DNA of 64,000 nt, taken from Spirochaetaceae bacterium (GTDB lineage: Bacteria; Spirochaetota; Spirochaetia; SZUA-6; DRHE01). Below the pieces are notes generated by a model that saw only the letters and a program-made list of their open reading frames with translations, made no database searches and had not been told where the DNA came from. The DNA lies in the NCBI GenBank assembly GCA_020353535.1, contig CP070696.1:3575346-3639345 (forward strand), read 5' to 3'. Each line of letters opens with the position of its first letter. Position 1 is the stretch's first letter. Of the stretch, positions 53,832-62,482 are shown piece after piece. The translations under genes and the position numbers were made by a program.

Positions 53832-55823
53832 ATGAAGGATGAGGCATCCCCGAAAGCGAAAAGGCGAGCTGAGGATAAGTCCCTCCCCGCCTCTGGCCGA
53901 CTCCGTCGGGTAGCGATTGTCGGGCTGCCCAACACCGGAAAGAGCCAGCTGTTCAATGATATCACCGGCGACTATACCCTGGTCTCCAACTATCCTCTAA
54001 CCACTCTAGAAATCTACAGGAAACGGATTTCGATCCACGGCCAGAAGTATGAGATCATCGACACGCCGGGCATGCACAGCCTCTACATTCACTCCGAGGA
54101 GGAGATTACGGTCAGGGAGTTCCTGTTCAACGAGCCGATCGATGTTCTGATCCAATGTATCGATGCGAATCGATTGAAGCAGTCTCTCCTGTTCACTCTC
54201 GATTTGCTCGAACTGGATATTCCCCTGATCATCTCCCTGAACGCGGTGGATGAAACCGAGCAGCAGGGGATCAAGATCAGTACGCGGAAACTCTCCGAAA
54301 TACTGGGAGTTAACGTCATCGAGCATATCGCCCAGATCAACAAGGGCACCGAAGAGGTAAAGGCCGCCGTGGCCAAGGCAGCCACGACGAACAGAAAGCC
54401 CGGGTACGGACCCGATCTGGAACGAAAGATAGGCGAGATCGAAGCGCTTTTGCCAAAAGACACGCCATTTCGCCGTAAAACGGCCTTCCTCCTGCTGGAC
54501 GGGGATCCCCTGATTCAGGAGTGGCTGAAGGATACACGGGGCGACGGATTCTACCGCGAACTCGCCGAGAAACTCCGGCCTATCAAGAAAGAATCCCTCG
54601 GACGGCCGAGCCGGGAGCTGGCCAAACGCCGAACCGACCAGATCAACCGAATCGTGGCCGAAGCCACGGACAAGACCTTTCGCAAGCCCACGCCCTTCGC
54701 CCAAACCTTTGCCCGACTGTGCAGGCATCCAATTTTCGGCGTTCCCATTCTGGCGGGCGTTGTTCTGGCCACCTACTTTCTGGTCGTCGAAGTGGCCGGA
54801 CTGATCGAAGCATTGCTTTCCGCGGTTCTGGTCGATCCTCTGGTAAGGTTGATCAGCTCGAATGTCGCCCCCGGATTCTGGAACGATCTGTTGATCGGTC
54901 CCTACGGTTTGCTCACCCTGGGCTTGTTCAATGCCTTTGTCACCGTTTTACCCATTCTCTCCGTGTTTTTCCTGATGATGGGATTTCTGGAAGACACTGG
55001 CTACCTGCCTAATCTCATGGTATTGACCCGAAAAGTGTTGAGCAAGATCGGCTTGTCCGGCAACTCGATCATGAGCCTGATCCTGGGCTTCGGCTGTAAG
55101 ACCATGGCCACCCTTACTACGAAGGGGATCGCCTCCCGCAAGGAGCGACTGATCGCGGTGTTTCTCATCGCTTTCGCGATTCCCTGCTCGGCCCAGCTGG
55201 CCATCGATATGGCCGTGTTGGGGCGAGTCGGCTTCAAGGCCTTTCTGATCGCCTACGGTACCCTGATAGTTGTCGAGTTTGCAGCCGGCTTGATTCTGAA
55301 CAAAACTATGAAAGACGACGGGCAGAGCTTTTTCCTGCAGGAACTGCCGCCGATACGTCTTCCCAATCTACGGGGGATCATGAAAAAAACCGCCTACCGT
55401 ATCTACTGGTTTCTAAAAGAGGCGGTACCGATTTTCCTTATCGCGGCGGCGGCTCTTTTCATCGTCGACAAGATCGGACTGCTGGATCTGCTCAAACGAG
55501 CCCTCAGGCCCATAGTTGTGACCTGGCTGGGGCAGCCACTGGATATCGTAGAGGTCCTGATACTCTCTCTGGCTCGCCACGAGGCCGCTGCGGGACTGCT
55601 CCTCGGCATGGTGGACAGGGGAGCCCTGACCTACATTCAGACGATCACCGCCGTGGTGATTACAACCATGTTCGTGCCCTGCTTTGCCAATATCGTTGCC
55701 ATGTGCCGACAGCTCGGAATAAAGACGGGGTTGATCATAACCGCGGCGATCAATATCTCCTCCTTTATTCTGGCGGGTTTCCTGAACTGGACACTGGTGT
55801 TCTTGCGCATAGGAGTTGGCTGA
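53832..55823 (+). CDS. feoB: FeoB-like GTPase/ferrous-iron transporter
   Basis: The 663-aa protein has an N-terminal G domain with G1 GLPNTGKS (31-38), G2 Thr in NYPLTTLE, G3 DTPG (77-80) and G4 NAVDE. A membrane part with FeoB Gate/Nucleoside-recognition features follows: FLMMGFLEDTGYLPNL, MSLILGFGCKTMA, FAIPCSAQLA and MFVPCFANIVA, with conserved Cys in the last three. FeoB imports Fe2+. G1 differs from the usual GNPNxGKT, and LTT replaces GVT in G2. The start is set at ATG 53832, although no good ribosome site is visible; an earlier GTG/ATG would overlap the regulator gene. The DtxR-type gene overlaps its stop by 1 nt. Confidence 0.9.
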   Translation: MKDEASPKAKRRAEDKSLPASGRLRRVAIVGLPNTGKSQLFNDITGDYTLVSNYPLTTLEIYRKRISIHGQKYEIIDTPGMHSLYIHSEEEITVREFLFNEPIDVLIQCIDANRLKQSLLFTLDLLELDIPLIISLNAVDETEQQGIKISTRKLSEILGVNVIEHIAQINKGTEEVKAAVAKAATTNRKPGYGPDLERKIGEIEALLPKDTPFRRKTAFLLLDGDPLIQEWLKDTRGDGFYRELAEKLRPIKKESLGRPSRELAKRRTDQINRIVAEATDKTFRKPTPFAQTFARLCRHPIFGVPILAGVVLATYFLVVEVAGLIEALLSAVLVDPLVRLISSNVAPGFWNDLLIGPYGLLTLGLFNAFVTVLPILSVFFLMMGFLEDTGYLPNLMVLTRKVLSKIGLSGNSIMSLILGFGCKTMATLTTKGIASRKERLIAVFLIAFAIPCSAQLAIDMAVLGRVGFKAFLIAYGTLIVVEFAAGLILNKTMKDDGQSFFLQELPPIRLPNLRGIMKKTAYRIYWFLKEAVPIFLIAAAALFIVDKIGLLDLLKRALRPIVVTWLGQPLDIVEVLILSLARHEAAAGLLLGMVDRGALTYIQTITAVVITTMFVPCFANIVAMCRQLGIKTGLIITAAINISSFILAGFLNWTLVFLRIGVG

Positions 55824-56548
55824 TGGAACAAAAAACCTTTAAGGAAGAGTATCTCGAAGTTCTCTGGTACATGAAGGAGGACGGAAATACCTCACTAGCC
55901 TATTTCAAGGATGAGCTGGGGGCGAATTTCAAGCAGGAAGTGCTGGAAGAGATCGCCGCAGAAGGTATCGTTCACACAGAGGACGATCGTATCTCTCTCA
56001 CGGAGAAGGGCAACAACTACACCCGCCAGTTGATCCGCTCCCACCGACTGGCGGAAAGACTGGTACACGACGTCCTCGGTGTGGAGTTCGAAAAGGGCGC
56101 CTGCGAATTCGAGCACATCCTCAATCCCGACCTGGTGGACAGCATATGCACGCTCCTGGGCCATCCGCGAGAATGTCCGCACGGCATGCCCATCCCCGAA
56201 GGCGAGTGCTGCCGGCAGCGGGCCCAGATGGTGGAAAGCTCCGTGATGCCGTTGGATCAGCTGGAAGTCGGAGAGTCAGCCCGGATCGCTTATGTATACG
56301 GATCGAGCGACCAGCAGATTCACAAACTCGACAACCTGCTGGTGCGCCCCGGCAGCAGGGTAAAGTTGCATCAGCGCCAGCCATCCTTCGTGATCGAATG
56401 CGAGGATGCGATGATCGCTATCGATGAAAGGGTCGCCGCGGACATTCACGTCTGGGCCAGCAGCGAACGCAATCGACTGCTGCGGCCGCACGGCCGCCGC
56501 CGCACCCGTCGCGGATTCCGTCACGGATTGGGCAGCAGCAACAGATAA
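55823..56548 (+). CDS. DtxR/MntR-type metalloregulator fused to a FeoA-like domain
   Basis: The 241-aa protein has an N-terminal winged helix (TSLAYFKDELGANFKQEV), the metal-binding dimerisation segment (RSHRLAERLVHDVLGV, then HILNPDLVDSICTLLGHPRECPHG) and a C-terminal SH3/FeoA-like domain (LEVGESARIAYVYG to MIAIDERVAADIHV). DtxR-family proteins repress iron or manganese genes when metal is bound. The Cys-rich PEGECCRQR between the domains is notable. The ATG shares an A with the feoB stop. It probably controls this array by metal. The tail after 220 is very Arg-rich (GRRRTRRGFRHG), which is unusual. Confidence 0.88.
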   Translation: MEQKTFKEEYLEVLWYMKEDGNTSLAYFKDELGANFKQEVLEEIAAEGIVHTEDDRISLTEKGNNYTRQLIRSHRLAERLVHDVLGVEFEKGACEFEHILNPDLVDSICTLLGHPRECPHGMPIPEGECCRQRAQMVESSVMPLDQLEVGESARIAYVYGSSDQQIHKLDNLLVRPGSRVKLHQRQPSFVIECEDAMIAIDERVAADIHVWASSERNRLLRPHGRRRTRRGFRHGLGSSNR

Positions 56549-56628
56549 CCCTACCAAAACTATACTTTCGTTTGGTTACAACCACTCCGAGTACACCTTA
56601 TTCTATAATTAGGTAAGAAAATGCAGAT

Positions 56629-56877
56629 ATGAAGAGACAGCTTGCGCCCCAGGTGTATCGCATCAGGGTCCAGGGGCATCTTGACCCGGGATGGTCGAAA
56701 TGGCTCGGAGACATGACCATCGTGTGCGAACAACCAGCGGAGGGATCCCCCTGCACGGTACTTGCAGGACCGGTGACCGATCAGACGGCCCTGCGGGGAA
56801 TACTGACCAGGCTCTGGGATTTGAACCTGGACATCATCTCAGTAAACCGGATCGGCAAAGCGCGGGAGGAACGATGA
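56629..56877 (+). CDS. Small conserved-looking protein of unknown function (82 aa)
   Basis: The 82-aa protein reads as a compact alpha/beta unit: YRIRVQGHLDPGWSKWLGDMTIV, then CTVLAGPVTDQTALRGILTRLWDLNLDIISV. Similar small proteins with the pattern V-x-GHLD-x2-W-S-x-W and GPVxDQxALxGxL are, to my knowledge, widespread but uncharacterised. It lies 81 nt after the DtxR-type gene and overlaps the radical SAM gene start by 4 nt (ATGA), so it is translationally coupled to it. Confidence 0.75.
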   Translation: MKRQLAPQVYRIRVQGHLDPGWSKWLGDMTIVCEQPAEGSPCTVLAGPVTDQTALRGILTRLWDLNLDIISVNRIGKAREER

Positions 56878-58400
56878 AACAGTTGGATAAGTTGGCCAAT
56901 AACTTCATCACAAGACGGTTGCTGGTTGATCGAATTACCGGCGGTTTGACTGGCAGGGTCGAGGACCTGCGCAAACTGGTCAGTCTGGGGAATACACCCA
57001 TCGAGAACCCCGGATTGAAGGCGTTCTTGAACACTCTAGGTCGTGACATCGACCAGGACGCCGGGATGGCAAGGCTTTTTTCCAGACTCGGATCTTTAAC
57101 CAGCCAGCGCTGCAAGCGCAAGCTCGTCGAGAACCTGATATTCAACTGGGGGATTACGGGCAACGGGATCCGCGCCGGGCTGATCGAAAAAGGCACATGG
57201 ATTCCCAACTTGGTCGTCATCAGCCCCACGATGCGCTGCAACCTGAAGTGTACGGGCTGCTACTCCGGTCTGTATTGCAAGGATGGAGAGCTCTGCGAAG
57301 AGGAAATCGACGGGATCCTGGCCGAATGCCGGAGCTTGGGCATCTATTTCGTCGTCGTTTCGGGAGGCGAGCCCTACATCATGAAGGATGTCTGGCTGCG
57401 GCTGTTCAAGAAATACAACGACATGTACTTCCTCACCTACACCAACGGTACGCTCCTGGATGAACAAACGGTCAGAGCATTGGCGCGGTTGGGCAACGTA
57501 GCCCCCGGTATCAGCGTGGAGGGATTTGCGGAGCATACAGACCGACGTCGTGGTCAGGGGGTGTATGACAAAGTGATGAGGGCGATGGATCTGCTCAAGA
57601 AGAAGGGGGTAATCTTCGGAATCAGCGTCACCTACACCCGGGAAAACATCGACCTGATCACCACGAATGAATTTGTTCAGTACTACATCAACAAGGGGGC
57701 TATCTTCGCCTGGTATTTCATGTTCATGCCTGTTGGCAAGGATCCGATCCTCGAGCTGGTACCCACCCCGGAGCAGAGAACGCACTGCGGCAACCGGGTG
57801 GCGGAGCTTCGCAGGAAGCACCCCCTGTTCATGGCTGATTTCTGGAACGACGGTCCGGCGGTTGGAGGCTGCCTGGCCGGGGGCCGACAATACCTGCACA
57901 TCCTGAACTCCGGCAGAATCGAGCCTTGCGTATTCGCACACTTCGGTGTGGACAACATCCGGGAAGTTTCGCTCCTCGAAGCGGCGAACTCACCCTTCTT
58001 CAAGGCCATTCGCGGAGAGTTTCCCTACAACGACATCGCCAACCTCAAACGTCCTTGTATGATCATCGATAATCCCCAAGTGTTGCGGAAGTTGGTCGAC
58101 GAGCACTTGGTTCCCGCAGGTCATCAACACTCCGAGGATATCATATACGATCCCGCCGTGGTGGAGTGGATCGACCACTATGCACAGGAGTTCAAGGATC
58201 TCACCGATCCGGTCTGGCTGGATTTGATTCAGGATCCGAACTACCGCTGGTACGAACACGGTAAGGAGTACCGGGAATTGTTCCGCCATAGGAGCAGCGG
58301 GAATCAGAGGTCTGCACACCACCGGGCTAGACGTGCGGTCTGCCACAAGAGCTCCGGACGGTGCGACAGGCTTCTGGTCGGCAGCGCATCGAAACACTGA
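56874..58400 (+). CDS. Radical SAM protein with C-terminal extension
   Basis: The 508-aa protein has the radical SAM cluster motif C122-x3-C126-x2-C129 in RCNLKCTGCYSG, the GGEP-like VVSGGEPYIM and a TIM-barrel core to about 330. A C-terminal part follows with further Cys (VGGCLAGG, RIEPCVFAHFG and KRPCMIID), which resembles the SPASM/twitch type of auxiliary cluster. Such proteins modify peptides or cofactors. About 110 residues come before the cluster motif, longer than usual. GGGAGGAACG precedes ATG 56874. Position between a FeoB/DtxR pair and a patatin suggests a membrane- or metal-linked role; no substrate peptide gene is seen except possibly the 82-aa partner. Confidence 0.9.
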   Translation: MKQLDKLANNFITRRLLVDRITGGLTGRVEDLRKLVSLGNTPIENPGLKAFLNTLGRDIDQDAGMARLFSRLGSLTSQRCKRKLVENLIFNWGITGNGIRAGLIEKGTWIPNLVVISPTMRCNLKCTGCYSGLYCKDGELCEEEIDGILAECRSLGIYFVVVSGGEPYIMKDVWLRLFKKYNDMYFLTYTNGTLLDEQTVRALARLGNVAPGISVEGFAEHTDRRRGQGVYDKVMRAMDLLKKKGVIFGISVTYTRENIDLITTNEFVQYYINKGAIFAWYFMFMPVGKDPILELVPTPEQRTHCGNRVAELRRKHPLFMADFWNDGPAVGGCLAGGRQYLHILNSGRIEPCVFAHFGVDNIREVSLLEAANSPFFKAIRGEFPYNDIANLKRPCMIIDNPQVLRKLVDEHLVPAGHQHSEDIIYDPAVVEWIDHYAQEFKDLTDPVWLDLIQDPNYRWYEHGKEYRELFRHRSSGNQRSAHHRARRAVCHKSSGRCDRLLVGSASKH

Positions 58401-58411
58401 GGCGGATTTGC

Positions 58412-59479
58412 ATGAGCAGGCGAGGGATTTCGGATCGGGTGTCACGGAGCCGGGCGACAAACCGGGCAGGGGGCCGGAAATGCACAGCCCTGGTGATCTC
58501 CGGGGGGGGCGCCAAGGGCGCCTTCGCCACCGGTGTGATCCGGCACATCTTTGAGACCTATCGCGGTACGGGCTGGTTTTCCATCATCGGGGGTTGTTCC
58601 ACCGGGGCTCTGATCACGCCGCTGGCAGGACTGCTGGCTGCCCCACCCGAGATAGCCGAAGAGGCAATGGAACAGCTGATCGCTCAATACTCCATGGTTA
58701 CCACGGCGGACATCCTGGAGAAGAAAAGCGTCATCGAGTTCGTCAAGCGACAAGAGTGTTTGAACAAGTCCGCCCCGCTTCGAAAACGTGTGCAGGAAGT
58801 TTTCCGCCCGGAGTGCTTCGAATGGCTGAAACGCGCAGACATGCCCTACTGCTACGTGGTGTACACCAACTATCAGAGCGGAGCTCTGGAGGTGGTGTCC
58901 CCGAAAGATCCGGGGATGACTCGGGAGCGTTTCATCGATGCCATGATCGCCTCGGCCAGCGTACCGGTGCTTATGGAGCCCACGATCATCGAAGGACAGG
59001 TCTGTTACGACGGAGGGGTGCGGGATCTGCTCCCTTTCGCCCGGGCTATCGATCTTGGTGCGGAAACGATCCTACCCATCATGCTGGACGCCCCTAAAGT
59101 CAGCGCCTCGCAGAGTCGATTCCGGCGCCTGGATAAAGTCCTGTTCCGTACCCTCGCTATCATGCTCGATGAAACGGGCGAGAACGATCTTCAAATGGCG
59201 AACCGGATCAACCTGGCCATTCGGGCAAAGAAGGAGATCCTGCAAACCCTGGCAGGCAGGCCGCGCTGCAGGAAAAAGATACAGGCAATCTTTGACAAGG
59301 GGGAATACGCCGAGCTGTTTGGATCGGAGAAACGTTTGGTTCGCATCGTCGAGGGTTTGCGTCCAGATGAGGCGCTCACCGACAATCCGCTGCGTTTCGA
59401 TCCCCAGCTCATGCGGAGCTGGATCACCCTCGGCGAACAGAAGGCGCGTTCCGTGTTGACCGTAAGCCCTTTCGTCTAA
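58412..59479 (+). CDS. Patatin-like phospholipase
   Basis: The 355-aa protein has the patatin elements in order: oxyanion GGGAKG (31-36), the nucleophile elbow GCSTG (Ser63), and the catalytic Asp in CYDGGVRDL. Patatins hydrolyse acyl chains from lipids using a Ser-Asp dyad. An Arg/Ser-rich 25-residue N-terminus precedes the domain. The start at 58412 has GAGGCGGATTTGC in front and lies 11 nt after the radical SAM stop; an upstream in-frame start was rejected because it overlaps that gene. It probably acts at the inner face of the membrane. Confidence 0.9.
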   Translation: MSRRGISDRVSRSRATNRAGGRKCTALVISGGGAKGAFATGVIRHIFETYRGTGWFSIIGGCSTGALITPLAGLLAAPPEIAEEAMEQLIAQYSMVTTADILEKKSVIEFVKRQECLNKSAPLRKRVQEVFRPECFEWLKRADMPYCYVVYTNYQSGALEVVSPKDPGMTRERFIDAMIASASVPVLMEPTIIEGQVCYDGGVRDLLPFARAIDLGAETILPIMLDAPKVSASQSRFRRLDKVLFRTLAIMLDETGENDLQMANRINLAIRAKKEILQTLAGRPRCRKKIQAIFDKGEYAELFGSEKRLVRIVEGLRPDEALTDNPLRFDPQLMRSWITLGEQKARSVLTVSPFV

Positions 59480-59531
59480 TTCCCGGATCATTTCTTGCAA
59501 AGACCCGACCCTTCACGCCATTATTGAAGGT

Positions 59532-60212
59532 ATGATCAATTCCTACCATATCGATCTTCGGGAAATCTCTCTCGATCAATACAAGCAGACCTTGAAGAAT
59601 GCCAATCTGATCCCCAGCCGCCGGATTCTCAAGGAGCAGATCGACGAGCGCTTTTCTAGTTTGAAGGCGGCGGGCATCGGTACCCTGGCGGAGTTCCTTG
59701 CCGCAACCAAAAATGCGGCCAAGATCGCGGAATTTGCTGTAAACACCGGTTTGTCGGTGGATTACATTACGATCCTGCGCAGGGAGGTGAATGCCCTTCT
59801 CCCCAACCCGAAAAATCTGCGGGATTACCCGGGTATTAAAGCGGGAACTGTGGTGAAGCTGGCAAAGGTGGGCATCAAAAACAGCAGACAGCTGTTCGAA
59901 AGCTCTCTGAAAGGGGAACAGCGCGCGGAACTGGCCAGAGCGGCAGCAATCGATCCCGATGAGCTGTTGGAGTTGGTGAAACTATCCGACCTGTCCCGGG
60001 TCTACGGGGTGGGCCCGATCTTAGCCAGAGTCCTCTACACAGCCGGTGTTGACTCAGTCGAAGCCATAGCTCGGGCTGACGCCTCCCTGCTGTTCGACCG
60101 GTTGGCAAAGGCCTACCTGGCGGCCGGTAACAGCCGGGTGGATTTCAAAGAGAGCGATATTGCCTTCTGTATTCAGATGGCCAAACGCTTGCCCGGATCG
60201 ATCGAGTACTAA
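59532..60212 (+). CDS. DUF4332-like helix-hairpin-helix protein
   Basis: The 226-aa protein carries repeated helix-hairpin-helix-like units (SSLKAAGIGTLAEFLAAT, NLRDYPGIKAGTVVKLAKVGI and SRVYGVGPILARVLYTAGV), which is the style of DUF4332 proteins. HhH motifs bind DNA or act as protein contacts. It is last in the feoB array, 52 nt after the patatin gene, with a short gap and no terminator. A nucleic-acid-binding or scaffold role is possible. No enzyme motif is visible. Confidence 0.78.
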   Translation: MINSYHIDLREISLDQYKQTLKNANLIPSRRILKEQIDERFSSLKAAGIGTLAEFLAATKNAAKIAEFAVNTGLSVDYITILRREVNALLPNPKNLRDYPGIKAGTVVKLAKVGIKNSRQLFESSLKGEQRAELARAAAIDPDELLELVKLSDLSRVYGVGPILARVLYTAGVDSVEAIARADASLLFDRLAKAYLAAGNSRVDFKESDIAFCIQMAKRLPGSIEY

Positions 60213-60274
60213 ACGATCGGTACATCCACACCGCCCCAACCGGAATCCGGCAGCAATAGCCTACGCCCAATCGA

Positions 60275-61084
60275 CTACATCCAGCCGTGAGCTAGCAAAT
60301 AATCCCGATTTGCCGCTGTGATCTCAGGGCCCTGGCCGCGAACGAATCCTTCCAGGATGACGGTGCCCCGATAGTGTTTCTCAAGTACCTGCAGAGCCTG
60401 ATCCACATCCATCAATCCCCGGCCCAGGGGAACGTGGGTTACCTCCGTTGAATAATCACTGAGATGAGCGTGAATGATCCAGGTGTCGTCGATTCTGGAG
60501 AAGAAACCCTCGTGGTCTGAGACGGTTTGAATATGGGATAGATCCACGGTCAGTCCCAGGTGCTTCCGCTCCCTGCTCATCAAACGCTGAATATCCTCGG
60601 GTGTAACAAAGCGTTCTTTGGACCGCTTTTCCATCGCCTCGATTCCGATCGTCAAGCCCCGTGCAGCTGCTGCGTTTTCAAGTAGATCACAGGCCTCATC
60701 GAGCAGCTGCCAGTACTCCTCCATGTCTCCGCGATTGGACGACAACCTGCCCGCATGCACCACCACCGGATCGGCACCCAGGCGGGAGGCTGCCAGCAGG
60801 GAATCCTGGACCTGTCGCAGGGACTCCTTCCGGATACCCGGATTGGCCGAGGTAATGTTTACATCATAGGAGGCGGCATGCAGACTCACGGCAAGGTCGA
60901 GATCCTCCGCCAGGCTCTTAATCCGCTGGAGGGACTCTGAGCTCTTCCAGAGGTGCTCCATCCAGATCTCTGCTGCATTGAATCCGTACTGCTTGATAGT
61001 TCGCAGAGCCTCCTCGACAGAATATTCCTGGAAGAACCAGCTGGAGCAGCCGAAACGCAGGACCTTCACATCAGCGTACCGCAA
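60275..61084 (-). CDS. Sugar phosphate isomerase/epimerase-type TIM-barrel protein
   Basis: The 269-aa protein belongs to the xylose-isomerase-like TIM-barrel (AP endonuclease 2) family. Metal-binding positions are in LAVSLHAASYDVN, PVVVHAGRLSSN, IGIEAMEKRS, LTVDLSHI, WIIHAHLSDYS and ILEGFVRGQG. Members isomerise or epimerise sugars and inositols or act as hydro-lyases. It lies 3 nt after the orphan ABC ATPase, so both are co-transcribed. A role with an imported sugar derivative fits, but no transporter membrane part is present. Confidence 0.85.
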   Translation of the reverse strand: MRYADVKVLRFGCSSWFFQEYSVEEALRTIKQYGFNAAEIWMEHLWKSSESLQRIKSLAEDLDLAVSLHAASYDVNITSANPGIRKESLRQVQDSLLAASRLGADPVVVHAGRLSSNRGDMEEYWQLLDEACDLLENAAAARGLTIGIEAMEKRSKERFVTPEDIQRLMSRERKHLGLTVDLSHIQTVSDHEGFFSRIDDTWIIHAHLSDYSTEVTHVPLGRGLMDVDQALQVLEKHYRGTVILEGFVRGQGPEITAANRDYLLAHGWM

Positions 61085-61087
61085 CCA

Positions 61088-62125
61088 TTATGAAAAATAC
61101 CTGTCCCCGGAGATCTGCACGTAGATCCGCTCATCGATATCGAACTCCTCCCGTTGCTGGCTCTTTGCCTTCAGCATCTGCCCGTGAATATTGAGCAGAT
61201 AAACCATGGCATCGCCGAGAAACATCTTCTGTTCGATTCGAGCTTCCAGAGCACCCTCCCTGCGGTTCAATTGGACCTCTTCGGGTCGAACCATTAACCT
61301 CACTCTCCCCTTCGCTCCCTGCGGTCCAGCGATAGACAGAGGATGAGAAGGCCCACCCACTAAAAAAACCTCTCCCTGCTTGATTTCCACCTCCAGGAAG
61401 TTAGCGGTGCCTATAAAATCGGCGACGAATTGGTTGGCCGGCTGCTGGTAGATTTCTCTCGGTGTCCCGATCTGCTGAATCACTCCGGACTCCATCACGA
61501 CCACCCTATCGGACAGGACCATAGCCTCCAGCTGATCGTGGGTAACAAAGATAATGGTGATGCCGGTCTGTTTTTGAAGCGCTTTGAGTTCAAAACGCAT
61601 TTCTTCCCGCAGTTTGGCATCGAGATTGGAAAAGGGCTCATCCAGCAGCAGAACCTTCGGCTGCATCACCAGAGCCCTAGCCAGAGCCACTCTCTGCTGC
61701 TGTCCGCCGGAGAGCTGATTGGGATAACGATCGATCAGCTCCGGCATCTTTACCAATTCCAAAGCCTGTTCTACGCGACGGATCGTTTCCGCCCTGGGGA
61801 TTTTCTTTATTCGCAACGGGTAGGCTACGTTTCGGAACACGTTCATGTGAGGCCAGACCGCGTAGGACTGAAACACCATTCCCACTCCCCGCTCTTCCGG
61901 AGGAACAAACACCCCAAGTTCCGATACTGTGTGTTCACCGATTCGGATGGAACCCTGATCAGGTCGAATGAAACCCGCCACCAGGCGCAGACTGGTTGTT
62001 TTTCCGCAGCCCGAAGGGCCCAGGAAGGTGACAAACTCCCCGTCTGCCACGGTTACAGAGAATCCTTCCAGGGCTATAGTCTGCCCATATGATTTGCGCA
62101 CATCCGCCAATGTTACTTGTGCCAT
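61088..62125 (-). CDS. Orphan ABC transporter ATP-binding protein (PotA/UgpC/FbpC-like)
   Basis: The 345-aa ATPase has Walker A GPSGCGKTT, signature LSGGQQQRVALA, Walker B VLLLDEPFSNLD, the switch His in FVTHDQLEAM, and a C-terminal TOBE domain (about 240-345). This is the class for spermidine, sugar-phosphate or iron import. AGGAGCTTGAGCTC precedes the ATG. No permease or binding-protein gene is adjacent: a truncated deacylase gene lies directly upstream and the epimerase downstream. The rest of the transporter must be elsewhere or lost in the deletion next to it. Confidence 0.9.
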   Translation of the reverse strand: MAQVTLADVRKSYGQTIALEGFSVTVADGEFVTFLGPSGCGKTTSLRLVAGFIRPDQGSIRIGEHTVSELGVFVPPEERGVGMVFQSYAVWPHMNVFRNVAYPLRIKKIPRAETIRRVEQALELVKMPELIDRYPNQLSGGQQQRVALARALVMQPKVLLLDEPFSNLDAKLREEMRFELKALQKQTGITIIFVTHDQLEAMVLSDRVVVMESGVIQQIGTPREIYQQPANQFVADFIGTANFLEVEIKQGEVFLVGGPSHPLSIAGPQGAKGRVRLMVRPEEVQLNRREGALEARIEQKMFLGDAMVYLLNIHGQMLKAKSQQREEFDIDERIYVQISGDRYFS

Positions 62126-62137
62126 GAGCTCAAGCTC

Positions 62138-62482
62138 CTATTCCTGCATCCTAGCTGGTGCCGAATCCTTTAGCAACAGCATTGCCAGGGTATCTCCTGT
62201 ATGGGTCCTGCAGCGGCTGCGAAGGTATATCAGGGATCCCGCTTCAAGGGCGACCACCGGAGCCGCGGCCAGGTTGGCGAGAGAGATCCAGGTTCCAATG
62301 CGATCCCCCTTCTGCAGTTCCTGTCCCGGTTCGCAACTCGGATAAAAGGCGCCCTCTTCCCACGCTCGAACGAAGGATCGATTGTCCCGATGATATACCC
62401 GACCCGGTGGGGTTGGGTTCGCACCATATGCTGACGGCACGTAGTGCCAATAGGCCAGAAGGGATAGCACCGCACGAAAACC
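62138..62482 (-). pseudogene. 3' remnant of an aspartoacylase/succinylglutamate desuccinylase-family gene
   Basis: On the minus strand the last 115 codons before the stop at 62138 read like the C-terminal domain of AstE/AspA-type proteins: SFVRAWEEGAFYPSCEPG, LQKGDRIGTWISL, then VVALEAGSLIYLRS and HTGDTLAMLL. The metal-binding N-terminal domain is missing, because upstream sequence is the DUF302 gene on the other strand. The frame stays open farther upstream only as antisense of that gene. The remnant ends 12 nt before the orphan ABC ATPase, so it was once its upstream operon partner. Confidence 0.75.
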
